Assembly: GCA_963837365.1 (NCBI GenBank)
Contig: CAWIMW010000001.1
Location: forward strand, 930,001 to 994,000
Length of the DNA: 64,000 nt
Direction of reading: 5' to 3'
From: CAWBXL01 sp963837365
Lineage (GTDB): Bacteria; Acidobacteriota; Terriglobia; Terriglobales; Acidobacteriaceae
Shown: positions 15,428 through 24,434 of the stretch, piece after piece
How the letters are laid out: every line of letters begins with the position of its first letter
How positions within the stretch are numbered: the stretch's first letter is position 1
Notes under the pieces: generated by a model
Seen by the model: only the letters and a program-made list of their open reading frames with translations
What the model was told of the DNA's origin: nothing
Databases searched by the model: none
Made by a program: the position numbers and the translations under genes

Positions 15428-16102
15428 ATGAATGCTGCCCCCAATGCGATCCGCTCTCTATTCCTCAATGGCCCGGCGGGACGCCTGGAGGCTTTGTTGA
15501 ATGAAGGTTCCAACAAGGCAGCCTACGCGGCATTGGTCTGCCATCCTCACCCGGTTTACGGCGGAACCCTGCATAACAAAGTTGTGTTCCATACTATGAA
15601 GGCCCTGAATCATTTTGGCTTCCCGGTGTTGCGTTTCAATTTTCGTGGTGCAGGCTTGAGCCAGGGAGAGCACGACCACGGGCGCGGGGAACTGGAAGAT
15701 GTCCGCAGCGCACTCGACTGGCTGGAGCAGGAATTTCATCTTCCCATGTTCTTTGCCGGATTTTCCTTTGGCGCGGTAGTGGGACTGCAGGTCGCGTGTC
15801 CGGACCCGCGAATCAAGGCGGCAATCGGACTTGGCCTGCCGATATCTCCCATTGATGATCGTGGCTACAGTTTTGATTTTCTGCACAAATGCTCGAAGCC
15901 GAAGTTATTTGTCAGCGGTGCGCGCGATCAGTATGCTCCCCTGCCTGACCTGGAGCGCCTGATTGAATCGCTGCCTGAGCCGTGCCAGCTGAAAATCATC
16001 GAGAACGCAGATCACTTTTTTGAAGGAAGATTGCGCGAGATGAGGGACACGCTGGAAGCCTGGATCAAGCAGCAGCTAGAAACTCTGAAATCTAATCCTT
16101 AG
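15428..16102 (+). CDS. Alpha/beta hydrolase
   Basis: A 224-residue alpha/beta hydrolase of the small dienelactone/YqiA-like type. The characteristic start CHPHPVYGGTLHNKVV is present, with nucleophile Ser113 in AGFSFGAVV, acid Asp166 in SGARDQYAP and base His195 in ENADHFFEG. All three members of the triad are in place. The substrate is unknown, probably a small ester or thioester in the cytoplasm, since there is no signal peptide. It is divergent from the M20 peptidase, and its last 11 bases overlap the end of the convergent fibronectin-type gene. Confidence 0.88.
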   Translation: MNAAPNAIRSLFLNGPAGRLEALLNEGSNKAAYAALVCHPHPVYGGTLHNKVVFHTMKALNHFGFPVLRFNFRGAGLSQGEHDHGRGELEDVRSALDWLEQEFHLPMFFAGFSFGAVVGLQVACPDPRIKAAIGLGLPISPIDDRGYSFDFLHKCSKPKLFVSGARDQYAPLPDLERLIESLPEPCQLKIIENADHFFEGRLREMRDTLEAWIKQQLETLKSNP

Positions 16103-16421
16103 GAACTTCCACGCGGATTACGTTGGAAATCTTGCTTTCCTGCTGTCCTTCCAGAGTAGTCACACCATAGAAAAAAATTGCGCCTGAGGGAACCGGGGTG
16201 TCCACATAACTTGCGGTCTGCGAACTGCCGATTTTTGCAAAGGCACCGTCTTCTGTCCGCCGGTAAATATTGTAGGAAGTAGCTTTGGGCGAGGCATCCC
16301 AGTGCAAAGTAACAGAATGCGGTTTCTTGCCAAGCATTTCAGAGTGGCGAAATGCAAACACCGCTACGACAGCCAGAAACACAACTGCTGCCACCATTCC
16401 CCAAGTCTTCGATTTTCCCAT
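16092..16421 (-). CDS. Membrane-anchored fibronectin type III domain protein
   Basis: A signal-anchor at about residues 7-26 (MVAAVVFLAVVAVFAF) is followed by one fibronectin type III-like beta domain with VTLHWDASPKATSYNIYRRT and a typical final strand. The short reading from ATG 16421, with AAGGG upstream, is chosen over an in-frame ATG at 16454 that lacks a binding site. The protein probably faces the periplasm and mediates protein or glycan contacts; partners are unknown. Its 3' end overlaps the alpha/beta hydrolase gene tail to tail. Confidence 0.7.
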   Translation of the reverse strand: MGKSKTWGMVAAVVFLAVVAVFAFRHSEMLGKKPHSVTLHWDASPKATSYNIYRRTEDGAFAKIGSSQTASYVDTPVPSGAIFFYGVTTLEGQQESKISNVIRVEVPKD

Positions 16422-16488
16422 AAGAAAGCCCTTGTGAATTGTAGCCTGAATCATCCACCCCGGGCATGGGCACTCCTATAATCGAAAC

Positions 16489-17814
16489 ATGCCTTCACTT
16501 CCGGGCAACCAACAAGCCGCCGCTATGCGCGGGCTGGTCCGGCAATGGTTCCATCATGCGCTGGAAGTGGCCGGCGTAGAGAAAGCTTTCGCGCGTCATG
16601 TTGAATGCGAGCGCGGCGTGCTGCGCATCGGGGAAGATCTCTATCACCTCAATTCATACGGCCGGATATTCGTAGTTTCCATCGGCAAGGCTGCGCATAG
16701 CCTTGTGCAAGCTTTGGAACAGCGGGCGGGCAGCCGCTTTGAAGGCATTATCGCCAGCTCCACTGAGCCGTCGTCGCAACTCCGAGGATTTCGTTATTTC
16801 CACAGCGGCCACCCCACCCCCAACGCAGAGTCGGTCCGAGCCGGCGATGCCATGCTCAAATCACTCAGCGCGCAGAATGCAGCCTCACTGGTCATTTTTC
16901 TGCTGAGCGGTGGGGGCTCCGCGATGGCAGAAAAGTCAATTGACGACGAGATTAGGTTGGACGACTTAATTTCCACTTACCGCGTGCTGGTGCACTCCGG
17001 CGCGCCGATTGGGGAAATCAACGCGATCCGCAAGCATCTGTCTGCGATCAAAGGGGGCCGGCTGGCGCTGGCGGCTTCACCGGCGATGCAGGTGTCGCTC
17101 CTGGTTTCGGATGTGCCCGACAAAACGCCCGATGCTCTGGCCTCAGGCCCCACCATGCCTGACTCCAGCAGCGTGGAAGACTGCTACGCCATCGCCACAA
17201 AATACGACCTGGCGGCGAAGTTCCCGGCCTCCGTCAGCGAGCTTTTTCGCCGGCGCGCGCTGGAAGAAACCCCGAAGTCCGACGATCCCGCATTTCACAA
17301 TTCCCGCTGGTGTACCGTGCTTTCCAATCAAACTGCCATTGATGGTGCCGCTGAAGCTGCGAAGCACGAAGGTTTTGTGGTTGAAGTGGACAACAGTTGC
17401 GATGATTGGGACTACGCGCGCGCAGCAGGCTACCTGCTGAATCGCCTGCGCGACCTTCGGCAGAGGTCCGGACGGGCGGGTTTGATTTCCGGCGGAGAGG
17501 TCACAGTAAAAGTGACGAAGGGAGGCGTGGGCGGGCGAAATCAGCAGTTTGCCCTGGAGTGCGCACAAAGAATCAGTGGAGAAAAAATTGTGGTTTTAAG
17601 TGCGGGCACGGACGGAATCGACGGCAACAGCACGGCGGCAGGCGCAGTAGTAGATGGAACGACACAACAGCGCGCCCAAGCCAACGGCCTGAATATCCAG
17701 GACGCATTGGCGAAGTTCAACGCCTATCCCTTATTTGATTCGTTGGGTGATGCGATCATCACCGGCCCAACTGGAAACAACGTAAGAGACCTGCGAATTC
17801 TGCTGGCGTATTGA
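16489..17814 (+). CDS. garK: Glycerate 2-kinase (MOFRL/DUF4147 family)
   Basis: A 441-residue class of glycerate kinase that phosphorylates D-glycerate at position 2, feeding sugar-acid or serine-cycle carbon into glycolysis. The N-terminal DUF4147 region contains IGKAAHSLVQAL, SGHPTPNAESVRAG and FLLSGGGSAM. The C-terminal MOFRL domain has ISGGEVTVKV, GGRNQQFALECA and SAGTDGIDGNSTAAGA. Length and motif order are normal. It is transcribed alone, with repeats downstream. The garK symbol is used loosely for the activity; this protein belongs to the TtuD/GckA type, not the E. coli GarK type. Confidence 0.9.
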   Translation: MPSLPGNQQAAAMRGLVRQWFHHALEVAGVEKAFARHVECERGVLRIGEDLYHLNSYGRIFVVSIGKAAHSLVQALEQRAGSRFEGIIASSTEPSSQLRGFRYFHSGHPTPNAESVRAGDAMLKSLSAQNAASLVIFLLSGGGSAMAEKSIDDEIRLDDLISTYRVLVHSGAPIGEINAIRKHLSAIKGGRLALAASPAMQVSLLVSDVPDKTPDALASGPTMPDSSSVEDCYAIATKYDLAAKFPASVSELFRRRALEETPKSDDPAFHNSRWCTVLSNQTAIDGAAEAAKHEGFVVEVDNSCDDWDYARAAGYLLNRLRDLRQRSGRAGLISGGEVTVKVTKGGVGGRNQQFALECAQRISGEKIVVLSAGTDGIDGNSTAAGAVVDGTTQQRAQANGLNIQDALAKFNAYPLFDSLGDAIITGPTGNNVRDLRILLAY

Positions 17815-17824
17815 TAAGGTGTGG

Positions 17825-17844
17825 GGCGGACACTGGCGTCCGCC
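17825..17844 (+). repeat. Short palindrome after the glycerate kinase gene
   Basis: GGCGGACACTGGCGTCCGCC, a 20-base near-perfect palindrome 10 bases past the stop. It has the same size and style as family A but a different sequence. Confidence 0.55.
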
Positions 17845-17912
17845 GGTTGACAGTGCCACAAATTGTTCCCGGCAATTTTATTCGCCGCTCAGATTTGTAC
17901 CGCAGGCGGCAG

Positions 17913-17937
17913 GGCGGGCAGGAGTGCCCGCCCTACA
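17913..17937 (+). repeat. Short palindromic repeat, family A, copy 2
   Basis: GGCGGGCAGGAGTGCCCGCC then CTACA, identical to the copy at 7524 in all 25 positions. It ends 6 bases before the stop codon of the metallo-hydrolase gene, again at the 3' end of a minus-strand gene. Confidence 0.8.
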
Positions 17938-17943
17938 AGAAAC

Positions 17944-18864
17944 TCAGAAGAAGCGGGTCACACCCTCTTCCAGAACCACGACTTTCTTCTCAATTCCCGC
18001 GTCCCGTGCCTCCTGCCGCAACAGTTGCAAAGGCTCGTCCAGAGGTTCGCGGGACAGGCGAAACGTCCCATAGTGCATGGGGACCATCCAGCGCGCTTTC
18101 AAATCCAGGAATGCTCTGGTGGCGTCGGCGGGGCTGGTGTGTACGTTGCGAAATGAGGGCGGGTTATAAGCCCCAATCGGCAGCAGTGCAAGTTCCGGCG
18201 AGAGCCGCTCCCCGATTTCACGGAAGCCGCCAAAATAAGCCGTGTCCCCGGCATGATAGAGAGAGTGCTTGCCGCCTCGCAGGACATAACCGCCGTAGCC
18301 GCGATGGGAATCCTTCAAGACCCTGGCACCCCAATGCTTGGAAGGTACGTGGGTGACGGTGAGGTCATGATGGCGGTAGCTGTTCCACCAGTCCAACTCC
18401 ACCACATCTTCAAAACCAAGGTCGGAAACCAGATCAAAAACATCTCGCGGGACGACAATGATAGGGGCCTTTTTCCGCCGCCGCGCCTCCCAGACAATCG
18501 AACGTAACGAAGGACGATGCAAGTGATCAAAGTGAGCATGGGTGACCAGCACTACATCAATCGGGGGTAGATCACGCAGCCGGGTGCCGGGTCTGCGCAG
18601 ACGTTTCAAAACAAAGAGCCACTTGGCAAAGTTGGGATCAATGATGATATTCTGCCCGCCGATCTGGGCGAAGAAACTGGAATGACCAATAAAGGTCAGC
18701 CCAAGCTCGCCATTGGTGACCAGCTTGGGTTTATGGGTCTGCCCGATGCGCGGGGTGACCGCGGAGTCACGTACCAGGTGACCAAAATTACTGGCACGCT
18801 TACGCAACGCGGGATTCTTAAGCGTGTGCTTTAACATGAAGTGCCGAACCGGGGGTGCTGGCAC
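17944..18864 (-). CDS. Metallo-beta-lactamase-fold hydrolase (UlaG/NAPE-PLD-like)
   Basis: A 306-residue MBL-fold protein. Zinc ligands are in VTHAHFDHLH (His109, His111, Asp113, His114), with later ligands in HVPSKHWGAR, YHAGDTAYF and VPMHYGTF. The pattern with SKHWG resembles the NAPE-PLD/UlaG branch, which acts on phosphodiesters or lactones. The start at GTG 18864 is backed by AGGG seven bases before it; an ATG nine codons later lacks a site. No signal peptide. Substrate unknown. Confidence 0.85.
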   Translation of the reverse strand: MPAPPVRHFMLKHTLKNPALRKRASNFGHLVRDSAVTPRIGQTHKPKLVTNGELGLTFIGHSSFFAQIGGQNIIIDPNFAKWLFVLKRLRRPGTRLRDLPPIDVVLVTHAHFDHLHRPSLRSIVWEARRRKKAPIIVVPRDVFDLVSDLGFEDVVELDWWNSYRHHDLTVTHVPSKHWGARVLKDSHRGYGGYVLRGGKHSLYHAGDTAYFGGFREIGERLSPELALLPIGAYNPPSFRNVHTSPADATRAFLDLKARWMVPMHYGTFRLSREPLDEPLQLLRQEARDAGIEKKVVVLEEGVTRFF

Positions 18865-18979
18865 TGTACTACCCTGGGTCCTACAGGTATTTTAGAACAT
18901 GTGGACGGGATTTCTTGACCATAGTAGCCGGGTAAGTTCTAATCAACTTGGTTCGCATTGATAGATCGGAGATTACAAG

Positions 18980-19861
18980 ATGAAGGTAGCGTTTCTGGGA
19001 TTGGGGATCATGGGCCGGGGGATGGCCACCAACTTGGTGAAAGCCGGACACGATGTAACCGTTTGGAACCGTACTCCCGGAAAAACCATAGAAGGCGCGG
19101 GTAGCGCCGCGACTCCTGCGGAAGCAGCGCGGGGAGCAGAAGTAGTTTGGATGTGCGTTTCCGACACGGCGGCCGTGGAAAGCCTGCTTTTTGGTCCCGA
19201 CGGCGTTGAACAGTCGCTCACGCCGGGCATGATTGTGGCGGACTCCAGCACCATCTCACCCGCAGCCACGCGAAAGTTTGCCGAGCGAGTCCGCGCGCGG
19301 GGAGCAGATTACGTGGACACTCCTGTAACCGGTTCCAAGATTGCGGCCGATGGGGGATCGCTGGTGTTTATAGTGGGCGGCTCGGAAGCGGCAGTTGAGA
19401 AATTAAAACCCTTGTTCGCCGCCATGGGCAAAGTATTTTTCCGGGTGGGGGAAACCGGCAAAGGCCAGTCCGCCAAGATTGCCATGAACCTGCAAATCGC
19501 GCTGATCTACGAAGGGTTTGCTGAAGGACTGACCCTGGCCGCGAAATTAGGGGTTGATGCGCAAACCCTCATGCCGTTAATTCAGGCATCCATGATTCGT
19601 TCCGGCGTGGTGGATTACAAAGCTCCATTTGTGCTCAAGCGCGACTTCACTCCCAATTTTCCCATGAAGCTGATGCATAAAGACATCAAGCTCATGCTGG
19701 AAGCGGCCAAAGAAGCCCGGGTAAAGCTTCCGGCACTGGAGATTGTTGAAGAAATCTATGATGTCGCGGTGGAAGACGGGAACGGCGACCTCGACTATTC
19801 CGCCATCATCACGCTGCTTGAGAAATGGGCCGGGGTAGAAGTGAAAGAAGCAGTCGCGTAG
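18980..19861 (+). CDS. 3-hydroxyisobutyrate dehydrogenase-family NAD(P)-dependent reductase
   Basis: A 293-residue beta-hydroxyacid dehydrogenase. The N-terminal Rossmann motif is FLGLGIMGRGMATNLVKAGH, the substrate motif DTPVTGSKIAADGG, and the catalytic lysine lies in GKGQSAKIAMN. The match to the GLYR/GHBDH branch suggests reduction of glyoxylate or succinic semialdehyde, though related enzymes oxidise 3-hydroxyisobutyrate or tartronate semialdehyde. A nearby glycerate kinase would fit a tartronate-semialdehyde route, but the two genes are not in one operon. GGAG precedes the ATG. Confidence 0.88.
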   Translation: MKVAFLGLGIMGRGMATNLVKAGHDVTVWNRTPGKTIEGAGSAATPAEAARGAEVVWMCVSDTAAVESLLFGPDGVEQSLTPGMIVADSSTISPAATRKFAERVRARGADYVDTPVTGSKIAADGGSLVFIVGGSEAAVEKLKPLFAAMGKVFFRVGETGKGQSAKIAMNLQIALIYEGFAEGLTLAAKLGVDAQTLMPLIQASMIRSGVVDYKAPFVLKRDFTPNFPMKLMHKDIKLMLEAAKEARVKLPALEIVEEIYDVAVEDGNGDLDYSAIITLLEKWAGVEVKEAVA

Positions 19862-19944
19862 ATGGTTGTTTCACATTGGTACATCACCAGACCTGCCCTA
19901 AAGTTACTCTCGTAATAACGCCTATTACATAACTATTACAGTCT

Positions 19945-19992
19945 TCCCTGTGCGGCACTGGTAATTTGGAATCATTACCTCGAACACAGGGA
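19945..19992 (+). promoter_or_regulatory. 5' UTR stem-loop masking the desaturase ribosome-binding site
   Basis: Outer stem TCCCTGTG (19945-19952) pairs perfectly with CACAGGGA (19985-19992). The inner stem GGTAAT pairs with ATTACC. The only Shine-Dalgarno candidate, AGGGA at 19988-19992, eight bases before the ATG, is inside the outer stem. Melting at some condition would be needed for translation. Confidence 0.5.
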
Positions 19993-20000
19993 CCCCATAC

Positions 20001-20915
20001 ATGGAACTCGAAGTTTTAAACCGGAAAGCCGCTGCGGACGGAGAAATCAACTGGGTCACAGCGGGATTCATGACCGCTTTTCACCTCGGCGCCATCGCCG
20101 CCATTTTCTTCTTCACCTGGAAGGCGCTGCTGGTCTCCATGTTTCTTTGGTGGGTGTCGGGGAGCCTGGGTATCGGCATGGGCTATCACCGCCTGCTGAC
20201 GCATCGCGGCTACAAGACTCCCAAGTGGGTGGAGTATTTTTTGACCGTATGCGCCACGCTTACGCTTGAAGGTGGGCCGATTTTCTGGGTGGCTACGCAC
20301 CGCATTCATCATCAATATTCGGACGAGAATGGTGATCCGCATTCTCCCATCGACGGCAAGTGGTGGGCGCATATGGGATGGATCCTCATGGGCAAGTCCA
20401 TGCACCATGACACCACGACCCTGGCCCGTTACGTTCCCGATCTGGCCAAAGATAAATTCCACATTTGGATTACCAAGTATCACTACGTTCCAATCCTCGT
20501 GCTGGCTGCGATTTTATTCGCCATCGGCGGGCTTCCATTCCTGATGTGGGGGATTTTTGTCCGCACCGTAGTTGGTTTGCACGCCACCTGGCTGGTAAAC
20601 TCCGCCACCCACAGTTGGGGAACGCGTCGCTTCGTTACTACGGATCTTTCGACCAACAGCTGGTGGGTTGCGCTGCTGACCTTCGGCGAGGGATGGCACA
20701 ACAATCACCATGCCCATCCGGTTTCGGCCCGGCACGGGATTGCCTGGTATGAAGTGGATGTGAACTGGTACGGCATCTGGGCGCTGAAAAAGCTTGGCCT
20801 GGCGCGCCACATTTACAAAATCAAACTGGACCATCTTCCCGCCACTCCGCCGTTGACTCGCGCGGTGGCGAATACGACCGTCGTTGAACCGGCTCCAGTG
20901 GCGATGTCCGACTAA
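20001..20915 (+). CDS. Membrane fatty-acid (acyl-CoA) delta-9 desaturase
   Basis: A 304-residue di-iron desaturase. The three histidine boxes are HRLLTH (about residue 63), HRIHH (about 99) and HNNHH (about 231, in GEGWHNNHHAHP). Hydrophobic pairs lie at about residues 20-56, 75-95 and 160-195. It inserts a cis double bond at C9 of acyl chains, keeping membranes fluid. The gene stands alone behind a leader that can fold over its ribosome-binding site, which fits cold- or fluidity-responsive expression. A 65-base inverted repeat lies just downstream. Confidence 0.92.
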   Translation: MELEVLNRKAAADGEINWVTAGFMTAFHLGAIAAIFFFTWKALLVSMFLWWVSGSLGIGMGYHRLLTHRGYKTPKWVEYFLTVCATLTLEGGPIFWVATHRIHHQYSDENGDPHSPIDGKWWAHMGWILMGKSMHHDTTTLARYVPDLAKDKFHIWITKYHYVPILVLAAILFAIGGLPFLMWGIFVRTVVGLHATWLVNSATHSWGTRRFVTTDLSTNSWWVALLTFGEGWHNNHHAHPVSARHGIAWYEVDVNWYGIWALKKLGLARHIYKIKLDHLPATPPLTRAVANTTVVEPAPVAMSD

Positions 20916-20931
20916 TTCAACGCCTCAAACC

Positions 20932-20996
20932 AGCCGCAGATTGACGCGGATTTTCGCAGATCAGTAATTGGCGAAGATCTGGGTCAATCTGCGGCT
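20932..20996. repeat. CCGCAGATT-type palindromic element, copy 1
   Basis: Arms AGCCGCAGATTGAC and GTCAATCTGCGGCT are perfect 14-base inverted repeats around a 37-base middle with further self-complementarity. The last two bases overlap the sugar-kinase stop codon, which reads TAG from the element. Related copies lie at 25962 and 58362. Confidence 0.75.
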
Positions 20997-21883
20997 AGAT
21001 TTTTGGGGTACTTTCATCCCGCGATGGCGTTGCTCCGGGCTGACTTGCGACCCAGGCGGCAAAGCGGTTGGCATATTCATTGATCTGTTCCAACGGAACG
21101 CCGCGCACGAAGTGATGGGCTAAGCACGCGGTAAAAGCATCCCCCGCTCCCACTGTGTCGGCCACTTTGACCGGAAAGCCTGGATGACTCGCGGTCTCTG
21201 TGGGCGAAATCAGCAGGCTTCCTCTCGGGCCACGGGTGACGCAGACCAGGTTCAGTCCATACAAACTCAGTAATCGGCGGGCTGCATCTTCTTCGCTGCC
21301 AAACTTCAGGCCGAGCAGCCTAGTGGCGATTGGAAGTTCCTCGTGGTTCAGCTTGACGACCTGAGACAACTTGAACGATTCCTCCAGTATTTCCGCAGAG
21401 AAATATTCTTGCCGCAGGTTCATGTCCCAAATACGCAGCGCAGTATTTGGGACGGCATGCAGAAATTGCCGGATGGTGTTCCTCGACTGGAGAGATCTTT
21501 GCGCCAGCGTGCCAAAGCAAACGATGTCTGTCTCATGTGCGAGGGTTTGCCATTCTGCATTCCATTCCAGAAAGTCCCAGGCTGAGGGTGCGGTGATGAG
21601 AAAGACAGGTTGCCCGTCGGCATCGACATTGACTCTTGCGGTGCCTGTCGGTTGTTGCCGATCAAGCTGCACAAATTGGGTGATTGAGTCTTAGCGCGGT
21701 CATTTTCCGCAAAGTTTCCTGGCCCAGTGGATCGTTGCCCACGCGGCTGGCTACAATCCCCTCATCTCCGAGGAGGGAAGCCATGTAAGCAAAATTTGCG
21801 GGAGCGCCTCCGAGTTGGTTGCCTCCGGGCAGTATGTCCCAGAGCACTTCGCCGAGGCCAACGGTTTTGTAACGGGGGTTCAT
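20995..21883 (-). CDS. PfkB-family carbohydrate kinase, frameshifted
   Basis: The 5' part (73 residues) begins MNPRYKTVGLGEVLWDILPG and includes LGGAPANFAYMASLLG. Near 21690 one base is missing and the frame resumes as FVQLDRQQPTGTARVNVD through the ATP/substrate motif VKVADTVGAGDAFTACLAHH to TPKI. Joined, the product is about 295 residues, a normal fructokinase-like length. It phosphorylates a sugar, most likely fructose or a related ketose; the exact sugar cannot be fixed. The frame break lies in a non-conserved segment, and a GTG at 21672 could reinitiate. The stop codon is donated by the palindromic repeat. Confidence 0.82.
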
Positions 21884-21896
21884 GTAGCGGCGGTTG

Positions 21897-21988
21897 TTTG
21901 CGTCTTTGTGCGTGCTCGGCGATTGGAGATTTTTCTTGCCACTCTGGGAAGCCGCAGAGTTGGCAAAGAAACCGCAAAGTGTGCAAAG
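21897..21988. repeat. Nested palindrome between the kinase and the histidine kinase
   Basis: Outer arms TTTGCGTCTTTGTGCG and CCGCAAAGTGTGCAAAG pair imperfectly; an inner hairpin TTGCCACTCTG / CAGAGTTGGCAA lies between. Similar half elements (CCGCGAAGGACGCGAAGG) occur at about 24605 and 59730. Confidence 0.45.
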
Positions 21989-22035
21989 AAAACCTAAAAT
22001 ACGGTATCACGCGGCAGACGGGGTAAAATCCTCAC

Positions 22036-22935
22036 ATGCGCATCGCCCGCCGCAAGTCGGCCTTGTTTTTCCTGTGCCTGGGAGTTTGCCTGGCCGGGTT
22101 GGCGCTGGCGGTGGGCAGCGGCTGGATCATCCTCAACTGGCGGTTCGACGTCAAAGTTATTTTTGGCATCATATTTTTCGGCGCGATTGCCGCCGGGCTG
22201 ATCCTCAACACCAGTTTCCTGGTCCGCGAAATCCGCCTCAACGAGCAACATGACAGTTTCATCAACGCGGTGACCCACGAGCTGAAGACGCCGATCACCT
22301 CCATTCGCCTCTACCTGCAAACCCTGGAACATCGCGATGTGGACGAAGCCCAGCGGCGCGAATTCTACCGCCTGATGCTCGATGACTCTGACCGCTTGCT
22401 GCGCACGGTGGAGCAGGTCCTGAAAGCTGGAGAAGCCCGCCACAAGCGCGAACGCCGCCACGCCGAGCTCGATTTCGGGAGCCTGGTGCAGGAGTGCATC
22501 GAAGTAGCGCGCAACCGTTACCATCTGCAAGCGGACGCCATGCGGTTCGAATCATCCATCAACGGAGTTCGCCCCATCGTGAATGGTGACGCTGAGGAAT
22601 TGAACACCGCAGTCTCGAATGTGCTCGACAATGCGGTGAAGTATTCCACCAAGGGAGTGGACATCGCCGTGCGCCTCGCGCTGCCCGATGAGAAACGCAT
22701 TGTGCTCAGCGTGCAGGACCATGGAGCCGGCATCCCTGCACAGGAACTCAAACGCGTATTCCGCCGTTTTTATCGAGTGCGAACCCGCGCGCTCAGAACC
22801 GTGAAGGGCACAGGCCTGGGGTTGTTCATCGTCCGCGCCATCACCAGCAAACATGGCGGACGGGTCTTTGCCGAGAGCGAGGGCGAGGGCAAGGGAACGA
22901 CCGTAGTGATCGAACTGCCGCGGATCGCTCCATGA
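22036..22935 (+). CDS. Sensor histidine kinase
   Basis: A 299-residue kinase with two membrane helices (about residues 9-31 and 41-63) and a minimal periplasmic loop, so it probably senses membrane state or a partner rather than a soluble ligand. His81 in NAVTHELKTPITSI is the phosphorylation site. The ATPase motifs follow: NVLDNAVKYS (N box), DHGAGIP (G1) and KGTGLGLFIV (G2). It lacks PAS and HAMP domains. The next gene, 99 bases downstream, is an OmpR-type regulator and the obvious partner. Confidence 0.93.
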   Translation: MRIARRKSALFFLCLGVCLAGLALAVGSGWIILNWRFDVKVIFGIIFFGAIAAGLILNTSFLVREIRLNEQHDSFINAVTHELKTPITSIRLYLQTLEHRDVDEAQRREFYRLMLDDSDRLLRTVEQVLKAGEARHKRERRHAELDFGSLVQECIEVARNRYHLQADAMRFESSINGVRPIVNGDAEELNTAVSNVLDNAVKYSTKGVDIAVRLALPDEKRIVLSVQDHGAGIPAQELKRVFRRFYRVRTRALRTVKGTGLGLFIVRAITSKHGGRVFAESEGEGKGTTVVIELPRIAP

Positions 22936-22955
22936 GCCGGTTAGAGTTGGGGTGG

Positions 22956-22975
22956 CGCAGGGATTTGGCCCTGCG
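22956..22975 (+). repeat. Short palindrome between kinase and regulator genes
   Basis: CGCAGGGATTTGGCCCTGCG, arms of 6-7 base pairs, in a GGGGTGG context like other short palindromes here. It may tune read-through from kinase to regulator. Confidence 0.45.
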
Positions 22976-23034
22976 ATAAAAGGTCAAAATAATTCCGGGC
23001 TTCAACCCCTGAGGTAGTTGTACTTGTTGAAACC

Positions 23035-23775
23035 ATGAGCCGTGTCCTGATCGTCGAAGACGAAGCGCACCTGGCCAACGGCCTCCGTTATAACCTGGAG
23101 GCTGAAGGCCATGCTGTCAGAGTAGTAGGCGATGGCGAAGGCGCGCTTAGCCTGCTTCTGGACAAGAAGCAGGATTTTGACGCGGTCGTGCTCGATGTGA
23201 TGCTGCCGGGAAAAGACGGCTTTACCGTCGCCTCCGAGCTGCGCGCCGCCAGACACTTTGTGCCGGTGCTCATGCTGACCGCTCGGGGCCGCCCCGAAGA
23301 CGTGCTGAAGGGTTTCGCATCCGGGGCCGACGATTATTTGCCCAAGCCCTTCGAGTTGGCAATTCTGCTGGCTCGTCTACAGGGCTTACTGCGCCGGTCG
23401 GACTGGATGAAAGCCAGCCAGCTTGCCGGAGCTCCAGTCAAGAAAAACGGCGGCCCGGAGTACGAAGTTTTCTCTTTTCACGGACGCACGATTGACTTTG
23501 GCAAGCTGGAGCTGCGGGTAAAGGACAACATTACTCAACTGACACTGATGGAGGCGGAGTTGTTGCGGCATCTGATTCGCAACCAGGGTAAGGTTGTTTC
23601 CCGCAAATCGATTCTGGAAGAAGTCTGGGGACTGCACGAGGACACCGATACGCGGGCCATTGATAACTTTATCGTGCGGCTGCGGCGGTACATCGAGGAG
23701 GATCCCGCCAGTCCTGAGCATTTGCTTACGGTAAGAGGTGTGGGATACAGATTTGTTGCCGAGCCAAAAAACTAG
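23035..23775 (+). CDS. OmpR-family response regulator
   Basis: A 246-residue regulator: an N-terminal receiver domain beginning MSRVLIVEDEAHLANGL, phosphoacceptor Asp54 in VVLDVMLPGKDG, switch residues in LMLTARG and KPFE, and a C-terminal winged helix ending LLTVRGVGYRFV. It is expected to be phosphorylated by the kinase encoded just upstream and to bind DNA as a dimer. The receiver-DNA-binding linker is long (about residues 115-140). Its TAG stop shares a CTAG with the stop of the convergent gene. Confidence 0.93.
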   Translation: MSRVLIVEDEAHLANGLRYNLEAEGHAVRVVGDGEGALSLLLDKKQDFDAVVLDVMLPGKDGFTVASELRAARHFVPVLMLTARGRPEDVLKGFASGADDYLPKPFELAILLARLQGLLRRSDWMKASQLAGAPVKKNGGPEYEVFSFHGRTIDFGKLELRVKDNITQLTLMEAELLRHLIRNQGKVVSRKSILEEVWGLHEDTDTRAIDNFIVRLRRYIEEDPASPEHLLTVRGVGYRFVAEPKN

Positions 23776-24434
23776 TCTGAGGATTGTCGCGCTGAAGCCC
23801 CGACCGCCAGCTCCCGCACCACTTCCAAGAATCCAGCCCCAGCCTGCTGATCGGAGAGATTTTCCAGCGCAACGGTAGCGGTCAGATGAGGTGACTTCGA
23901 GCGGAAGCGCACGCTGATCAAGCTGTGTCCGCGGGAAGTCATCAGCGTGTTTACCACGGGGGTGAGTTCCTGGTTCCAGTTCGTACGGGTGGTCAGCACC
24001 ACAGGCCCGGGGCGGGAGATCATCCAGTTATGCGATCCAGTATCCTGGTTCGCGGGGCTGTTGCTGGTGAACCAGCGGTGGCGCAGAACTTCTAAATTAA
24101 ACGCGGGAACATGATCGAGGTCAGCTTCGAAGGTAAGAGTTTCTTTCTGTCCGCGCCACAGGCTCAACATCCACTGCACCGGCAGAGGCCGGGGCCGCAA
24201 GCGAACGGTCACGGAAGCATCTTCAATGGGCTGCCGGGTGAACCGCAGGTTTGCTTTGACACGGCTGGCGCTTAGCCAGCGAGAGTCTATGATCCGGCCT
24301 TCGCTGGCACAGGCAGCTTCCACCCAATGCAGGGCCTTAACACCCTTGCGCCGATTGTATTGAGTGAAGCCGACGTACCACAGCAGCAATGCCGCGACCG
24401 CGATGATTCCGGAGATGAGGACTACGTGCCCCAC
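23772..24434 (-). CDS. Single-pass membrane protein, function unknown
   Basis: One hydrophobic helix near the N-terminus (VVLISGIIAVAALLLWYV) and a long extracytoplasmic beta-rich domain with several Trp and Arg residues. GTG at 24434 with AGAGG upstream is the preferred start. An open frame continues to 24557, but that part is low-complexity. No family is recognised. The gene converges on the response regulator with a shared CTAG, so the two stops overlap, and it is not part of the two-component operon. Confidence 0.6.
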   Translation of the reverse strand: MGHVVLISGIIAVAALLLWYVGFTQYNRRKGVKALHWVEAACASEGRIIDSRWLSASRVKANLRFTRQPIEDASVTVRLRPRPLPVQWMLSLWRGQKETLTFEADLDHVPAFNLEVLRHRWFTSNSPANQDTGSHNWMISRPGPVVLTTRTNWNQELTPVVNTLMTSRGHSLISVRFRSKSPHLTATVALENLSDQQAGAGFLEVVRELAVGASARQSSD

